Assembly (NCBI GenBank): GCA_963921425.1
Contig: OY992838.1
Coordinates: 1,984,001-2,048,000, forward strand
Source: Dryas octopetala
Taxonomy: Eukaryota; Streptophyta; Magnoliopsida; Rosales; Rosaceae
Length of the DNA: 64,000 nucleotides
Direction: 5' to 3'
Part shown: positions 24,808 through 36,664 of the stretch, in pieces
How the letters are laid out: the number at the start of each line of letters is the position of its first letter
Position numbering within the stretch: position 1 is the first letter of the stretch
The notes under the pieces: model-generated
Database searches by the model: none
Seen by the model: only the letters and a program-made list of their open reading frames with translations
What the model was told of the DNA's origin: nothing
Translations under genes and position numbers: made by a program

Positions 24808-25760
24808 TAAGGCCTCTCTGTCTTTTTTTCTTTCTCAAACACCAGTCTGACTGCTGCCCAGGAAGCAAAAAACCAAGTAAAGCAAAAGCGAGTTTCTGAG
24901 TCTGAAAAAAGATCAAACGCTTGCTATTCAAAATCAAATTTTGGGTTTCAGAGATTGAATAGCATTTCAAACTTTGGCTGCACCGCTGAGGAGCCTTTAC
25001 TTTATTGCCTAAAACATTCAAACAACAAAGACAAAGATTCTTCTATTAAAACCCAGAACTTTTGTGAGATCTGTAAGTATTGGTCATAAAGAAGAGAAAA
25101 GGAAAAGGAAAAAAACACAAAGGACATCTGATTAGGAAATAGGAACAACTTACCTTTAATAATTGAATGTGATCACAGAGAAAACCCCAACTCAAGGGCC
25201 CATAATTAAGGATTGCTTCAGTTCAAGCAGAAGCTCTTTCAAAGACCATAAAATAAACAAAACCCAGTTCTCAACCCCACAAAAGATGCAAAACCGAGAT
25301 TCAAAGACATCCCCAAGAAAAAGACTCGAACCCCAAAACCTGGAACTTGTTGTTATAACAATGCATTCTCGAAAGATTCGAAGGAGAACAGTAAAAGGAT
25401 CTCACTAATCCCACAACCTATTGCCATTGAATTCTTTAATTCTTGCAACAAAACCCAGTAAAAATGAAGTCTTGTAAAGAAACATATATGACAGACCCAA
25501 GGACGCAAACAAAAAATGAAAGGTAAAAAAAGAAAACAGTGCCCAGGAATTAAGACCAAAAAGAATAATAAAGAAGATAGAAATAAACACAAGGAAAGAG
25601 GTCTAAAGCAGAGAGAGAGCAGAGCAGCAGAAACAGCTCCAACAACTCCTCGCCCCACTATCACTGCTCTTCCACCAACCAATCTTTGCCTGGCCTTGCC
25701 TTTCTCTCTCAGATAGTACTAGTTGAAATAGAAGGGCAAGATAAAAACAAATCCTTTGAA
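24808..25760. other. 5' leader and promoter region of PLP-fold gene
   Basis: No independent gene is supported. On the minus strand, 25560-25720 is CT-rich (TCTCTCTCTGC-type) as in plant 5' leaders, and the distance to the ATG suggests a 5' UTR intron. I did not assign its borders. ORFs here look like chance translations of this low-complexity DNA. Confidence 0.4.
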
Positions 25761-28068
25761 GAATCCCATTAACTCCTCATTTACTATGGCAGTCAATACA
25801 GACATGTCCGCATTGAATGCTTCCTGTTTCTCTTACCACCCACATTATTACACACCTCTGACCTCCTCTTTGATTTTCCAGTTTAACCCCTCCTTTTTCC
25901 ACAGGGTCTTTGTAACTTGGTCCTCAACTTCATGCAATAATGAATAACCAATAAGCATAAGGTGAAGTGCAAATAGGTAGGGAATCTGCTCTCAAGTGCA
26001 AAACTGCAAATAGCGCTCTTGCCACTTGTGCATTTTGAAGCAGAATGTTTTAGAAAAGTTGCGGGGTGCTTTGACTTCGCGTACCCTTTTATGTACCCAT
26101 AATCATATATTCCTGCTAAGTGCGTTAAGATCTTTGTGAAAGAAGATAATCAGTTGTCTTTTCCTTTCTTTTGTTTTCTTTTGTTTTCTTTCTTTTATTG
26201 ATAAAGTATGTAAAGAAAACAATAATAATTAATTAATTAGGAGAAATTATGGTAACATCACTATTATCCTAGTTTTGAAAACACAAAAATTTGATACTAT
26301 AATACTGTCATTTAGATATGATTAATTCCCATATTATAATATGAATAGATAATAAATTTATTTTATACTATTATTAAATATATATATGTTATAATATAAA
26401 TAAATTAAAAATATCACACGGATTATATTATAGATACACCAAAAAGCTACTCACTAACTTTTATTCAACAAGATAATCGGCTAATTTGTAAGTATATAAA
26501 GTTTTAAACAAATTAACATTAATTTGGTTCAGAAAGTGAGATGATAAGTGGGAGAACAGCCTTCAATTAGTGGACTTAAAACTGAAACTTAGTAGTTAGT
26601 AGATAATAGGAATTTTCAAGTATCTAATACCCATTTATTATCAGATACCCTAAGGCACTAGCAAATTTCGATGATTCTCTTCATAATTACGCATTAAAAT
26701 GAACCAATAAACCAATATCAAAACTGAATTGCACATCATGCATGTACTGGACCTGCGCAGGTGTCCCCTGCTAAGTTAGCTGTCACCGTTTGGAAAGGTG
26801 GTCAACTAAAATGATTTTTGCTTTTTGTAATATAATACAGTAACCATATATTAAATTATATGATTTCTAATCCATAATGAACTTTTTTCAAAAAAATAAA
26901 AAATATGGTTGATAAAGATAACAAATGAGCTTCCACGGAATTCGCTTATTTGGACTTTTCGACGGATTGACCAATTTGACCTCATGAGGTTTTTCAATGC
27001 TAATTTCCCATTAGGTTGGCATAGGCTGCAATGAGAAATCGTTCTGACTTTGACTAAAAGTAACAACTAATTTCTCACTAGTTTCAAACTATTTTTAAAA
27101 TTTTTTGATTAAGTTATTTTTTAAAGCAAGAGACACCTCATTAGAAGACATAACATGGTCTTCATATGGACACTAGACATGAAGACGCTTAAAGAGGGCC
27201 AAAGGCTGAGTGAATAATCTAATAGCTGATCAATATCTATGGACGCAAAATATAATCTTATGCAAAAATAATAAAGTAATGCAGAACCCTAAAACATTTT
27301 AAAAAGCCGATTCAACTTAAAAGGGCATATATATTTCTTGTATAAATTAAATATTAATGCTTCTAACACTTAATTTGCCAAATGCCTAACCGAAATAAGA
27401 TAGGATTTTTTTCTTTTGTATAAAAAAAATAAAAAAAATACGTTACGATAGGTGGGGAATTAATGCCCTTTCTGAAAGGTTTATACCATGTGTCTTATAT
27501 TTGTTTTCTTTGTTGCTGAGATGCTACGTTAACGTTTATGTTTTCTTTGTGCCTATTACGAGTATATACCAAATTACCATGTTCTATGACCAAATGTTTT
27601 TTTTTTTCTTTTGTTTCTGGTGATATATATATAATTAAATTAGTCCGATATACGTGGATCCAATTCCAATGAAAAGTCTTATTAAAAAAAAAAACACATT
27701 TTGCCATCCTTTCTTCAAAGTCAGTCAGTCAGAAGAGCTTGAGTGAGTGAGTGAGTGAGTAAGTGAGTGAGTGAGAAGCTTCTGTTGGAAAATTAGATTG
27801 ATAGTTTGGCTTTTACCCTATCTGTTTCCTCATTCCCAAAATTAGATTCTTTCCTTCATTTTATTTTTTTATTGTTTCGTTTATTACGATGTTCGTTGGA
27901 CATAGCCATTACTCATTAAGTCATAGACTCATAGCAATATAGCATGCATGACAATTGAAAAGTACCAAATTAATTGAGATTTGTGAATATACAATATTTT
28001 TTTTTCCTTTTGTGGTTGAATGTCATAAATTATGCAGCACAGTTCGAACCACGATAGTTGATGCGTTG
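25761..28068. other. Intergenic, AT-rich
   Basis: No gene is supported. The stretch contains a TTTTCTTTTG-rich patch at about 26160-26200 and long AT-rich tracts at 26220-26520. A GAGT microsatellite lies at 27741-27774. Confidence 0.5.
27741..27774. repeat. (GAGT)n microsatellite
   Basis: About eight GAGT units with one AAGT interruption. Confidence 0.9.
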
Positions 28069-29194
28069 TGTCACGGTCCGCACATAGAGTTGTGCTTCCG
28101 TGACATTAATGTGAAGTATGGAGGGCCAAATGCCAAGAGAATGGCATCCGTTTGGCGAAGAGGCCAGGTTGCGCGCGTGGAAGGGTAATTTCGTAATTTG
28201 GCTGTTTCGGGGTCTTCCGGTTGGAATTTGGGAAATCTAAAAATACCGGTAAATCCAGGAGGTCGAAACGAGTCCAACGCAACTGACGGTTTGTCATTCG
28301 GAGTTCGGATGAATTAATTATGGCCAATTATGACTCCTCGCGCATGTTGATGTTTCCTCCTGTTTTGTGAAGAAAGGCATAAAATGCTCTTTAGGGGGAG
28401 ACATGGTGTCAAGCTCTCCACCACCCCCGGCGCCCACACCCATGGAGCGTTAAGCGAGCTACTCTAGGAACCGGAGGGGACCTAGGGGGCGGGCACATGA
28501 CTTCCGGAGGGCGGTCATGTGTCTCCGTGGGACAGGAGGTCCCACGGACAGTACAAGCGAGCGGGAGTGCTTGTATTGCGCTGGGCGCGCGCACACGAGG
28601 CTACAAGGGGAATTTCCTTATGCCGCGCCGTATACACATCATGCCAACTAGATGTGAACTCCTGGAGACTTCATGGTGCACATTGGCCATGTAGTACTCA
28701 ACGAGGGCATTGGCTTGGGTTCGGCCATGCGCAATATATGATGCTAGCAGGCACGGGAAGGGGCGACCCCGTGCCAACGAGAGAAGTTAATGTGGGGCAT
28801 CGGAGAAGAGTTGCTCACTCGGGTGGCATGCTTGCAAGTTTGCTTGCATGTTCAACTTGAGGAAAGGACTATGGGCGCGAGCTAGCCCTTAGTACCAAGA
28901 CGAATGAAATGTGGGAACGAAGCAAGACCCGACATGTGGAGAATGGAATGCCGGCGTCATAAGAACCTATCGATCGGGCGAGTGTCCTGGCTGAGAACCT
29001 TGACACAAGGAAGCAATCGTATAGTCGCTACGAGCGAGACTCGAGATGAGTAGTTCTTGTTGGCAAACCTCAAGAAGGAAACAGATGGGTCTAAATCTTG
29101 AAAAGAGTAAAGGGAAAGGATGGCTGGCCTTGATTCAGAGGAATCTTGGCGCCGCACGGGCAAATTCCGCTGCGTAAAAAGTGAGCCCGTGACA
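28069..29194 (+). repeat. 5' LTR of non-autonomous element
   Basis: A 1126 bp LTR. Its first 37 bp form an inverted repeat, TGTCACGG ... CCGTGACA (28069-28105), and it ends GCCCGTGACA. Confidence 0.93.
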
Positions 29195-29195
29195 G

Positions 29196-29209
29196 TTGGT
29201 ATCAGAGCC
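29196..29209 (+). other. Primer binding site, tRNA-iMet
   Basis: TTGGTATCAGAGCC, one base after the LTR, is the standard complement of plant initiator tRNA-Met. Confidence 0.92.
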
Positions 29210-29407
29210 TAGTTGGTCAAGAGTGGCCAAGTTGAGGACGACGCTAACTTGAATGGTGCTATCATACAGAGATGTCGAGCGGGGCAACATCTTTAAGTGA
29301 AAGAGAACCCCAAGGCCAAAGAGTGAGGCAAAGAGAAGCCCACAGAGGGCAAATTGAAACAGATGGATGGGCTATAGAGACACAGCCCTATGAGCAAGCT
29401 AGAGATC

Positions 29408-29548
29408 AATGTGCAGAGGCACTAAACAAGCAGGAGAACAATGTGCAGAGGTACTAAACAAGCGAGAGAACAATGTGCGGTGGCACCAAACAAGCAAGAG
29501 AACATTGTGCGGAGGCACTGAGCAAGTAAGAGAACGGCGTGCAGAGGC
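29408..29548 (+). repeat. About 32 bp degenerate tandem repeats, four copies
   Basis: Units of the form GCACTAAACAAGC followed by GAGAACAATGTGC, each a little diverged, within the element interior. Confidence 0.75.
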
Positions 29549-30058
29549 AGCCAATGAGAAAATGGGCTAGAGTGAAGCCCCAATGGAGAGACATGCTGAA
29601 CGGAAGCGTTGACACCTATGACAGACTAGTGCATTGTGCAAGGAGGAGTCACAAGAGCTTGAGAGTTGAAGTTGCGCATTCTTCCTTAGATTCTTATAAG
29701 CCGTCGCAGTGGCGCATTGATCTATTGAAGCATGTAAGCCGCTAGAGGAGCGCATGGGTTCAGAGGTACCTTGTAAGCCGCATTGCTGTGCTGCTCTTGT
29801 GATAGTCGAGTTCATGTAAGCCACGACAGTTGTCATATGGTTGCCAACGATCTTATCGAGACATCAAGACGAGCAAAGAGGCCAACATTGTGCAAATCAG
29901 TTGAAACGAAGGTACCCTAGTGCGGAGGCACATAAGGGAGCAAGGAGCTGCACAAGAGTGGACGAGCTACACGAAAGTTGCAAGAGGCAACATACTGAGC
30001 ACAACGAAGGCAAAAAGCCTGAGAAAGAGAAAAACAAGAGGTGAAAGAGCCAACATGA

Positions 30059-30300
30059 GACCACGAGGGCGAAATACATTGAAGCAAAGGTCACGAGGAC
30101 CAGGTGCATAGAAGTAAAGGCTGTGAGGGCCATGTACTCAACAACTGAAGGCCACGAGGGCCAAGTACACAGAAGCAAAGGCCACGAAGGCCAGATACAC
30201 TGAAGTGAAGGCCACGAGGGCCAAATACACTGAAGCAAAGGCCACGAGGGCCAAGTACACTGAAGCAAAGGCTACGAGGGCCGAGTACACATGAAACAAC
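30059..30300 (+). repeat. 30 bp tandem repeats, eight copies
   Basis: Eight imperfect units of the form GCCACGAGGGCCAAGTACAC plus TGAAGCAAAG. The reverse strand reads as a W-P-S-W repeat protein, which I take as a translation artefact of the array. Confidence 0.88.
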
Positions 30301-31462
30301 GAAGCAGACAGAGTTCATGCTTGCTCTACTTGAGAGACATGCGGTGGATCACTTGAGCTGTGTAAGCGGGGTGCTACAAGAGTGTAGTAGGTTAGAGAAC
30401 CTCGCCCAGAGGGGCGCACTTCCTTCAGAACTTGCGAGACAGTTACATGGACATCAAGTGGAGTTTGTATGGAGCTTCAACAAGCAGGCTATCGACAGGA
30501 ATGCTGATAGCAAAAGTGGGGGAGCCCACAAATGTAAACACAAGGAACGCACGGAGGTGCACATCAAGAGGCAGATGGGGACAAGTACATCCCAGCTTAA
30601 GTGGGGGAGCCCACGAGAGCACATCAGAGACAAACGCACAGAGGTGCATTATGAGAGACAAATACACATCGAGGGATGAAAGAAGAGTGCTGGTAAGTGG
30701 ATCCGCGAGGGTGAAACTACAACAGGGGTTGTTCAGCTCAGTAACTTGAGCACGACTTCTGCTACGGGGTCTAGTATGTGAGAGGACGAAGCCTTGTGGT
30801 ACGAAGGTTGTGTCAAGGAGTTGACTGGTGCCAGCAAATGGGGCAATTAAGTGCCAATGAAGACCAGAAAGACGAAGAAGTGACGAGATGGGGAAGGAAC
30901 CAACAAAGCCGAAGTGCAATGAGTTCTTTCCACTACGAATGAGCATGAGGGTGCCGCAGAGGAGTGCGGTTAGCTTTTAAGCTACACCCGGCGGGGTGCA
31001 TCTCTCTTTGAATGAGTCGAACAAGATGTATTTGCGACTCCAAGTCCAGGAGTGAACTCATTTATGCTCAGAGGAGCCATCAAACAGCTATGGGAGAAAT
31101 TTTATGTCCTCGAGTGGACTTATTGGAGCTCAGAGGAGCAATCTAAGGAGTACGGTGGGTACAACCCTATCCAAGAGTGGATACACCCAAGCTCGGAGGA
31201 GCAAAGTGGGCAAGTAAGTGGTGGAATCGTGGAATGATGAGTTCAGGCTGAGGAGAATGATGCTTAGGGGAATGCTTCAGTACATGTCTTTGGCCAAGTC
31301 CAAGAGTGGGCGCGAGAAGGTCGTCACAGAGGTGATTCTACAGAGGTAGAGGGACAGTACTCGTTGTCATTAACCCTATTGAAGCGAGAAGACCTAGAGA
31401 GCATTTTGGAGCAAAACTGGAGGCATGTCGATGAGGACATCGACAAGATAAGTGGGGGAGGA

Positions 31463-32588
31463 TGTCACGGTCCGCACATAGAGTTGTGCTTCCGTGACAT
31501 TAATGTGAAGTATGGAGGGCCAAATGCCAAGAGAATGGCATCCGTTTGGCGAAGAGGCCAGGTTGCGCGCGTGGAAGGGTAATTTCGTAATTTGGCTGTT
31601 TCGGGGTCTTCCGGTTGGAATTTGGGAAATCTAAAAATACCGGTAAATCCAGGAGGTCGAAACGAGTCCAACGCAACTGACGGTTTGTCATTCGGAGTTC
31701 GGATGAATTAATTATGGCCAATTATGACTCCTCGCGCATGTTGATGTTTCCTCCTGTTTTGTGAAGAAAGGCATAAAATGCTCTTTAGGGGGAGACATGG
31801 TGTCAAGCTCTCCACCACCCCCGGCGCCCACACCCATGGAGCGTTAAGCGAGCTACTCTAGGAACCGGAGGGGACCTAGGGGGCGGGCACATGACTTCCG
31901 GAGGGCGGTCATGTGTCTCCGTGGGACAGGAGGTCCCACGGACAGTACAAGCGAGCGGGAGTGCTTGTATTGCGCTGGGCGCGCGCACACGAGGCTACAA
32001 GGGGAATTTCCTTATGCCGCGCCGTATACACATCATGCCAACTAGATGTGAACTCCTGGAGACTTCATGGTGCACATTGGCCATGTAGTACTCAACGAGG
32101 GCATTGGCTTGGGTTCGGCCATGCGCAATATATGATGCTAGCAGGCACGGGAAGGGGCGACCCCGTGCCAACGAGAGAAGTTAATGTGGGGCATCGGAGA
32201 AGAGTTGCTCACTCGGGTGGCATGCTTGCAAGTTTGCTTGCATGTTCAACTTGAGGAAAGGACTATGGGCGCGAGCTAGCCCTTAGTACCAAGACGAATG
32301 AAATGTGGGAACGAAGCAAGACCCGACATGTGGAGAATGGAATGCCGGCGTCATAAGAACCTATCGATCGGGCGAGTGTCCTGGCTGAGAACCTTGACAC
32401 AAGGAAGCAATCGTATAGTCGCTACGAGCGAGACTCGAGATGAGTAGTTCTTGTTGGCAAACCTCAAGAAGGAAACAGATGGGTCTAAATCTTGAAAAGA
32501 GTAAAGGGAAAGGATGGCTGGCCTTGATTCAGAGGAATCTTGGCGCCGCACGGGCAAATTCCGCTGCGTAAAAAGTGAGCCCGTGACA
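31463..32588 (+). repeat. 3' LTR of non-autonomous element
   Basis: A 1126 bp copy of the 5' LTR, offset by 3,394 bp, directly preceded by the polypurine tract at 31451-31462. Confidence 0.93.
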
Positions 32589-32593
32589 CGTTG

Positions 32594-34603
32594 CATGGTG
32601 TTGATCAGCAAGCAATAGCATATATCCTTGTGGACCTGTGGTCCAGAGTGTCCTTTGACTCCTTAGTAATTGTAGGTTGATATGTTTTTGGTTTTTGGAG
32701 CACAAAGTGACAAACACCACCTCAGCTTTCTTAATGGAAAGTGGGGACTACTGCTTTCAATTCTACATGAGTAGCAGAGAGAGCCCTTTGGCTTTTTGAA
32801 TACTGGCTGGTGTTACTTTGAGTATTTTTCTTCCTTGAATGACCCTAATTGTCTGTCCCTTGAACCATGATGTCAATTCCATTCAAATTTCCCTTCACCT
32901 CTTTTTTGGGCAAACAAATTTTTCTTTACCTAAAAGTAAGTTCATCGGCTACCATGATCATCTATATAACTTCAGTCATATATTTAGATTTTAGTAGTGG
33001 GGCTACCGCAAGGCACAAAGATATAGATGCTTAAAACATCTCTGTGTTTGGTGACTTTGGTCCTCGAGTCTCCATATTATACCATTCACCATGCCGAGTG
33101 TGTAGTGTTTGTGGGTGGATGTCTTTGATTTCCAAAGTTTAATATTTTATATAGATTTAATAGTTATTTTATCCCTTCAACTATGATCCGGGTGTTAAAT
33201 TGTCTCTCAATTAAAAATTTGATAAATAAAGTTATTACACTTTTAAAAATAAGTAAATATGAGCCCATTTCTTAAGGTTTCATCCAAAGTTTTGTTCAAA
33301 ATATTTCACGCATTCTTCATGTGAGGACAAAGTGGACAATGTTCAAAGCTTTATGTGGTCTCATGGGTTCGTCCCAATTCACTCTCAATTCGATCAAATT
33401 TTATTTACTTTTATATCTTAAATTTTGAGAAAGAGGACAAGTATTGGTAATGTTAAAATATGAGTAACCCATGTAATATTTTGGAAGTGTATCTCTATTT
33501 TCCTCTCATATGAACTTTTAGACATAAATTTAGATGAAATTCTAGAAATTGATCTACATTGATCTATGTTTAAAAATTTGATGCCTTAATTTATCAAAAT
33601 AATGTGACACACGGGTCATAGCCTCATAGGCAATGGTGTAAAATGACTATTAACCTTGGATATATGCAAGTGCAATAATATCCTACAAATTAATGTCACT
33701 ACTGATCAGCATGGGGGCCTTAGCCCAACTTTCGTATATTCAGGCTGGACTTGGATGTGGATTTTTCTTTCTGTTTTTTTTGTCCTGATATGGATTTTTC
33801 TTAAATGTTAAATGCAAGCCTCATCATAAATTATGGGCTATAACAGGAGAACAACATGCATAATCCAGCTCAAGCTTGCACGAAAATACTTTGGGCCAGG
33901 TACAAGTTGTTGCGACACACCGAATCAACTCATCAATTGCCCATGGGCCGAAGCTAGGGTACATAATTGAAATGGGTCAAATGGCCTTCACCTGAGAAAA
34001 AATGAATTTTTTTAACAAGAAATTAAATTATGTGCAAATTATTGGTAGTCTTTATTATTATTAATCTTCAATTCTTCCGTATATTACTCAGTTTTCACAT
34101 GTGAGATGGTTTATGATATTATTATCATTGACCTGCAGGGAGTTTAATTAAGTTAGAGAAATGCTAATCCGAATAATCCGATGGGAACAGTCTGTTCTTA
34201 AGCAATTTTTTTTAATTCATACTTTTTAAAAATGAATTTTGTATATGCATGCTGAATCATCATGGTGACTTTCCTTTTTTTGGGCCAAGGTAAGTTTCAT
34301 TAAAGAAATACTGAAAGGGTAACACAGGCTAGGCCCAGGATGATGCCATGTTAGTGACTAACCAACTTATTTTTAGGAATATGGCCAATATTCAAATCAC
34401 TCAATCGAAATGGAAAAGACATAATTAGATATAAGCTAAAAAACTATACATGATGTTGGGTTAAACCACCCTATCTTTCACACAGTGGGCACATTCCTGA
34501 CCCTTTATCAGTTATTATTAAGTGATTGCAATTTGCATGTTTCAAAAGCATTCCCAAGAACTCATATCCCTTTGATTCACTTCTCCGAAACTGAAACTCA
34601 TCA
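32594..34603. other. Intergenic upstream of KO pseudogene
   Basis: AT-rich with no supported gene. The last part (about 34440-34603) aligns loosely with the promoter side of the intact KO gene and carries its degenerate leader. A segment near 33170-33240 (TTTATCCCTTCAACTATG) resembles ends of plant DNA transposons, but no partner end was found. Confidence 0.4.
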
Positions 34604-35318
34604 ATGGCCAGCATACAACATATCCTTCAAGATTTTCAAGCAATGCCATTTGCCAATGCCATCCCTGTTGCACTTGCACTGGGTGCTCTGTCTTTGCTCT
34701 TCCCGTATTACATCAAAGGATTCATCGTTACCAACTTTACTAAGGACAAGAAGAGTGCATTTGCCAAACTCCCTCCTGTGTGCCAGGTACTTCTAATTCT
34801 TTGTCTTAATATTTTTATAAATCTAACTTTCTGTAGTGTTCCAGCTCTCTTCAAGTCGTATTTGGATTCCCTCGAGCACCACTCAACACAACAGAATTTG
34901 AACACTAATTGAGAGGTGTCTAAACACTTCAGAGTCAAATTTTTAAAACTTGAAAAGAAATTAGCTAAAAATTTTTAAAGGTAACAAAAAAGAACTAATT
35001 TTTAAAATTTTCCTTAAACTTCATGGCTTCTTTTTGTTTTACCTGTCATTGATTTTTGAGAATTTATGAATGAAAATAAAATGATGAGTTGGGAGTGTAT
35101 TGGGTAACTTGGAATTGGGTGTGTGTGCATTGTGACTGTGCAGTGGTTCCTGGGCTTCCGGTGATAGGGAATGTGCTGCAACTGAGGGAGAACAAGCCCT
35201 ACAAGACCTTTACAAGGTGGACTGAGACTTATGGGCCTATCTTTTCTACCAGGGTCGGTGCTTGCATTCTACCCACGTTGCTAAAGAGGTACCTCTTTTA
35301 AGTTTTAACATTATCAAT

Positions 35319-35851
35319 TAGAGGTGTACATTGAGCCGAGTCCAGAATGGGTACAGCCGGTTTAAAGTCGGCCCGACCCGGCCCATAAATGCCTGTTTAA
35401 AGTCAGCCTGGCCCAACCCGTACTTATGGGCCGGACTGAACTAAGGTTTTTTAATTTTATACTAGTTTCTCAATTATTTTTTTAAAATTAAAGACTAATT
35501 TTAAATTTCATAAATAAAAATATTTCCAAAAAACTAAATACAATTATATATTTAATTACAAACTTATTTCTTATTAATTGCTAATTTTAAAAAATTTATA
35601 TTGACATTGTTGATTAATTTGAAAAATTATTTATTTAATTTATTAAATAATAATAGAAACTTAAAATAATTAATCGAATTAGCCTGGCCGACATGAGCTC
35701 GACACGACCCGTTATGAGCTAGGCCATGGGTTGGACTGGGCTTAAAGTATAAAATAATTGGGCTGGACTTAAGATTATTAAATGGGCCGTCCCGAGCATG
35801 ACACGAAACACGAATGGGCCGATTCTCGGGCCGGCCTGTTGTACACCTCTG
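35319..35851. mobile_element. hAT-like MITE in intron of KO pseudogene
   Basis: A 533 bp insertion with 12 bp inverted ends, TAGAGGTGTACA and TGTACACCTCTG (one mismatch), flanked by the near-identical 8 bp TTATCAAT (35311-35318) and TTATAAAT (35852-35859). TIRs of the type (C/T)AGAGGTG and an 8 bp duplication are typical of hAT elements. It has no ORF and is rich in GGCCCGACCCGG-like motifs near its ends. Confidence 0.78.
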
Positions 35852-35888
35852 TTATAAATCAAGATACATAAGCCACTTTGTTTCGTCT

Positions 35889-35892
<4 letters not shown>

Positions 35893-35924
<32 letters not shown>
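35893..35924. repeat. (ATT)n microsatellite
   Basis: About ten ATT units in the KO pseudogene intron. Confidence 0.9.
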
Positions 35925-36455
35925 GTCTTTGTATGTGTATATATATGGTCACAACTTTCTACTGATCTAATACTTGTTTCAGGCCCTGTTGACCAAACAT
36001 TCCTCCATTTCAAAGAAACATATATCCGAGTCACTAATGTTTATTACTTTCAATAAATGTATGGTTGCAATAAGTGACTACAATGATTTCTAAAAGATAA
36101 TAAAGAGATACTTACTCACAAATGTTCTTGGAGTTAATGCTCAGGTTTATTAATGTTACAATTTCTGTTTTCACTTAAATTTGTGCATACTACTTAATTT
36201 TTGTTTAATACTCACAAATAATATTCAGAAACAACACCGAATTCATAGAGATATTATGAGAGAAAATGTTTCAAGCCGTTTACACGCTCATATAAAAAAG
36301 TCCCCTCAAGAAGCTATAGATTTCAAGAAGATATTTGAGTTAGACCTTCTTTAGAGTTTCATTAAAGCAAGTGAGTTTCTTAATTCCTAATTCTGTTTGG
36401 TACGTGCTTGGACTTAATTTGACAGTAGGACATTACAAATAGAACATCAAGAACA

Positions 36456-36664
36456 TGGTACAAACTTGATTAATTACATAATTAATGGGATATATATGTA
36501 CAGAGAAGGTTTAGGTTTAGGGTTTCAATATTATTTCTGCTTAATTGATTAAGACCACAAAGTGTGGTTTATATACATGGGCCTATAACTAAAATACAGG
36601 AATTAATAAACCACCTAATTAATTCTAATAATTACACAATAATCACACGTGTTGACTCACACCA
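36456..36664 (-). mobile_element. Candidate solo LTR in KO pseudogene intron 4
   Basis: Compared with the intact KO gene, this intron carries about 210 extra bases. They begin TGGTACAAAC and end CTCACACCA (mutually inverted TGGT/ACCA), with AACA on both sides if the last base is shared. On the minus strand a TATATAAACC box lies inside. This fits a solo LTR, but a full 5 bp duplication is not seen. Confidence 0.4.

Larger units (their letters stand above)
29195..31462 (+). other. Interior of non-autonomous LTR element, no recognisable pol
   Basis: The interior holds only short ORFs. One begins at 29272 (MSSGATSLSEREPQGQ) and stops after 61 codons; it could be a remnant gag start but shows no domain. 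Direct repeats fill part of the rest: about 32 bp units at 29400-29550 and 30 bp units at 30059-30300. The phrase AGTGGGGGAGCCCAC and close variants recur near 30520 and 30600, resembling copies of the polypurine tract. I do not recognise any product. Confidence 0.6.
28069..32588 (+). mobile_element. Non-autonomous LTR retrotransposon with identical-looking LTRs
   Basis: The element is 4,520 bp long, flanked by the 5 bp duplication CGTTG (28064-28068 and 32589-32593). LTRs of 1126 bp each (28069-29194 and 31463-32588) show no difference in the parts I compared, including six shared translated segments. A tRNA-iMet primer site (TTGGTATCAGAGCC) follows the 5' LTR and a polypurine tract AGTGGGGGAGGA precedes the 3' LTR. 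The 2,268 bp interior has no protease, RT, RNase H or integrase that I can recognise, so it must move using enzymes from another element. LTR ends TGTCACGG...CGTGACA with an iMet primer recall chromovirus (Tekay-like) Ty3/gypsy elements; assignment to a family is inference. Confidence 0.93.

Noticed and set aside
28106..28860. ORFs of 60-113 aa in the 28069 and 31463 LTRs
   Set aside because: Identical in both LTRs by duplication and without any domain.
29897..30318. Minus-strand ORFs with repeated WPSWP units
   Set aside because: They come directly from the 30 bp tandem repeat of the LTR element; no start context or domain.
30443..30946. 167 aa minus-strand ORF in the non-autonomous element
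   Set aside because: No domain or family motif was seen, and it overlaps repeats of polypurine-like phrases.
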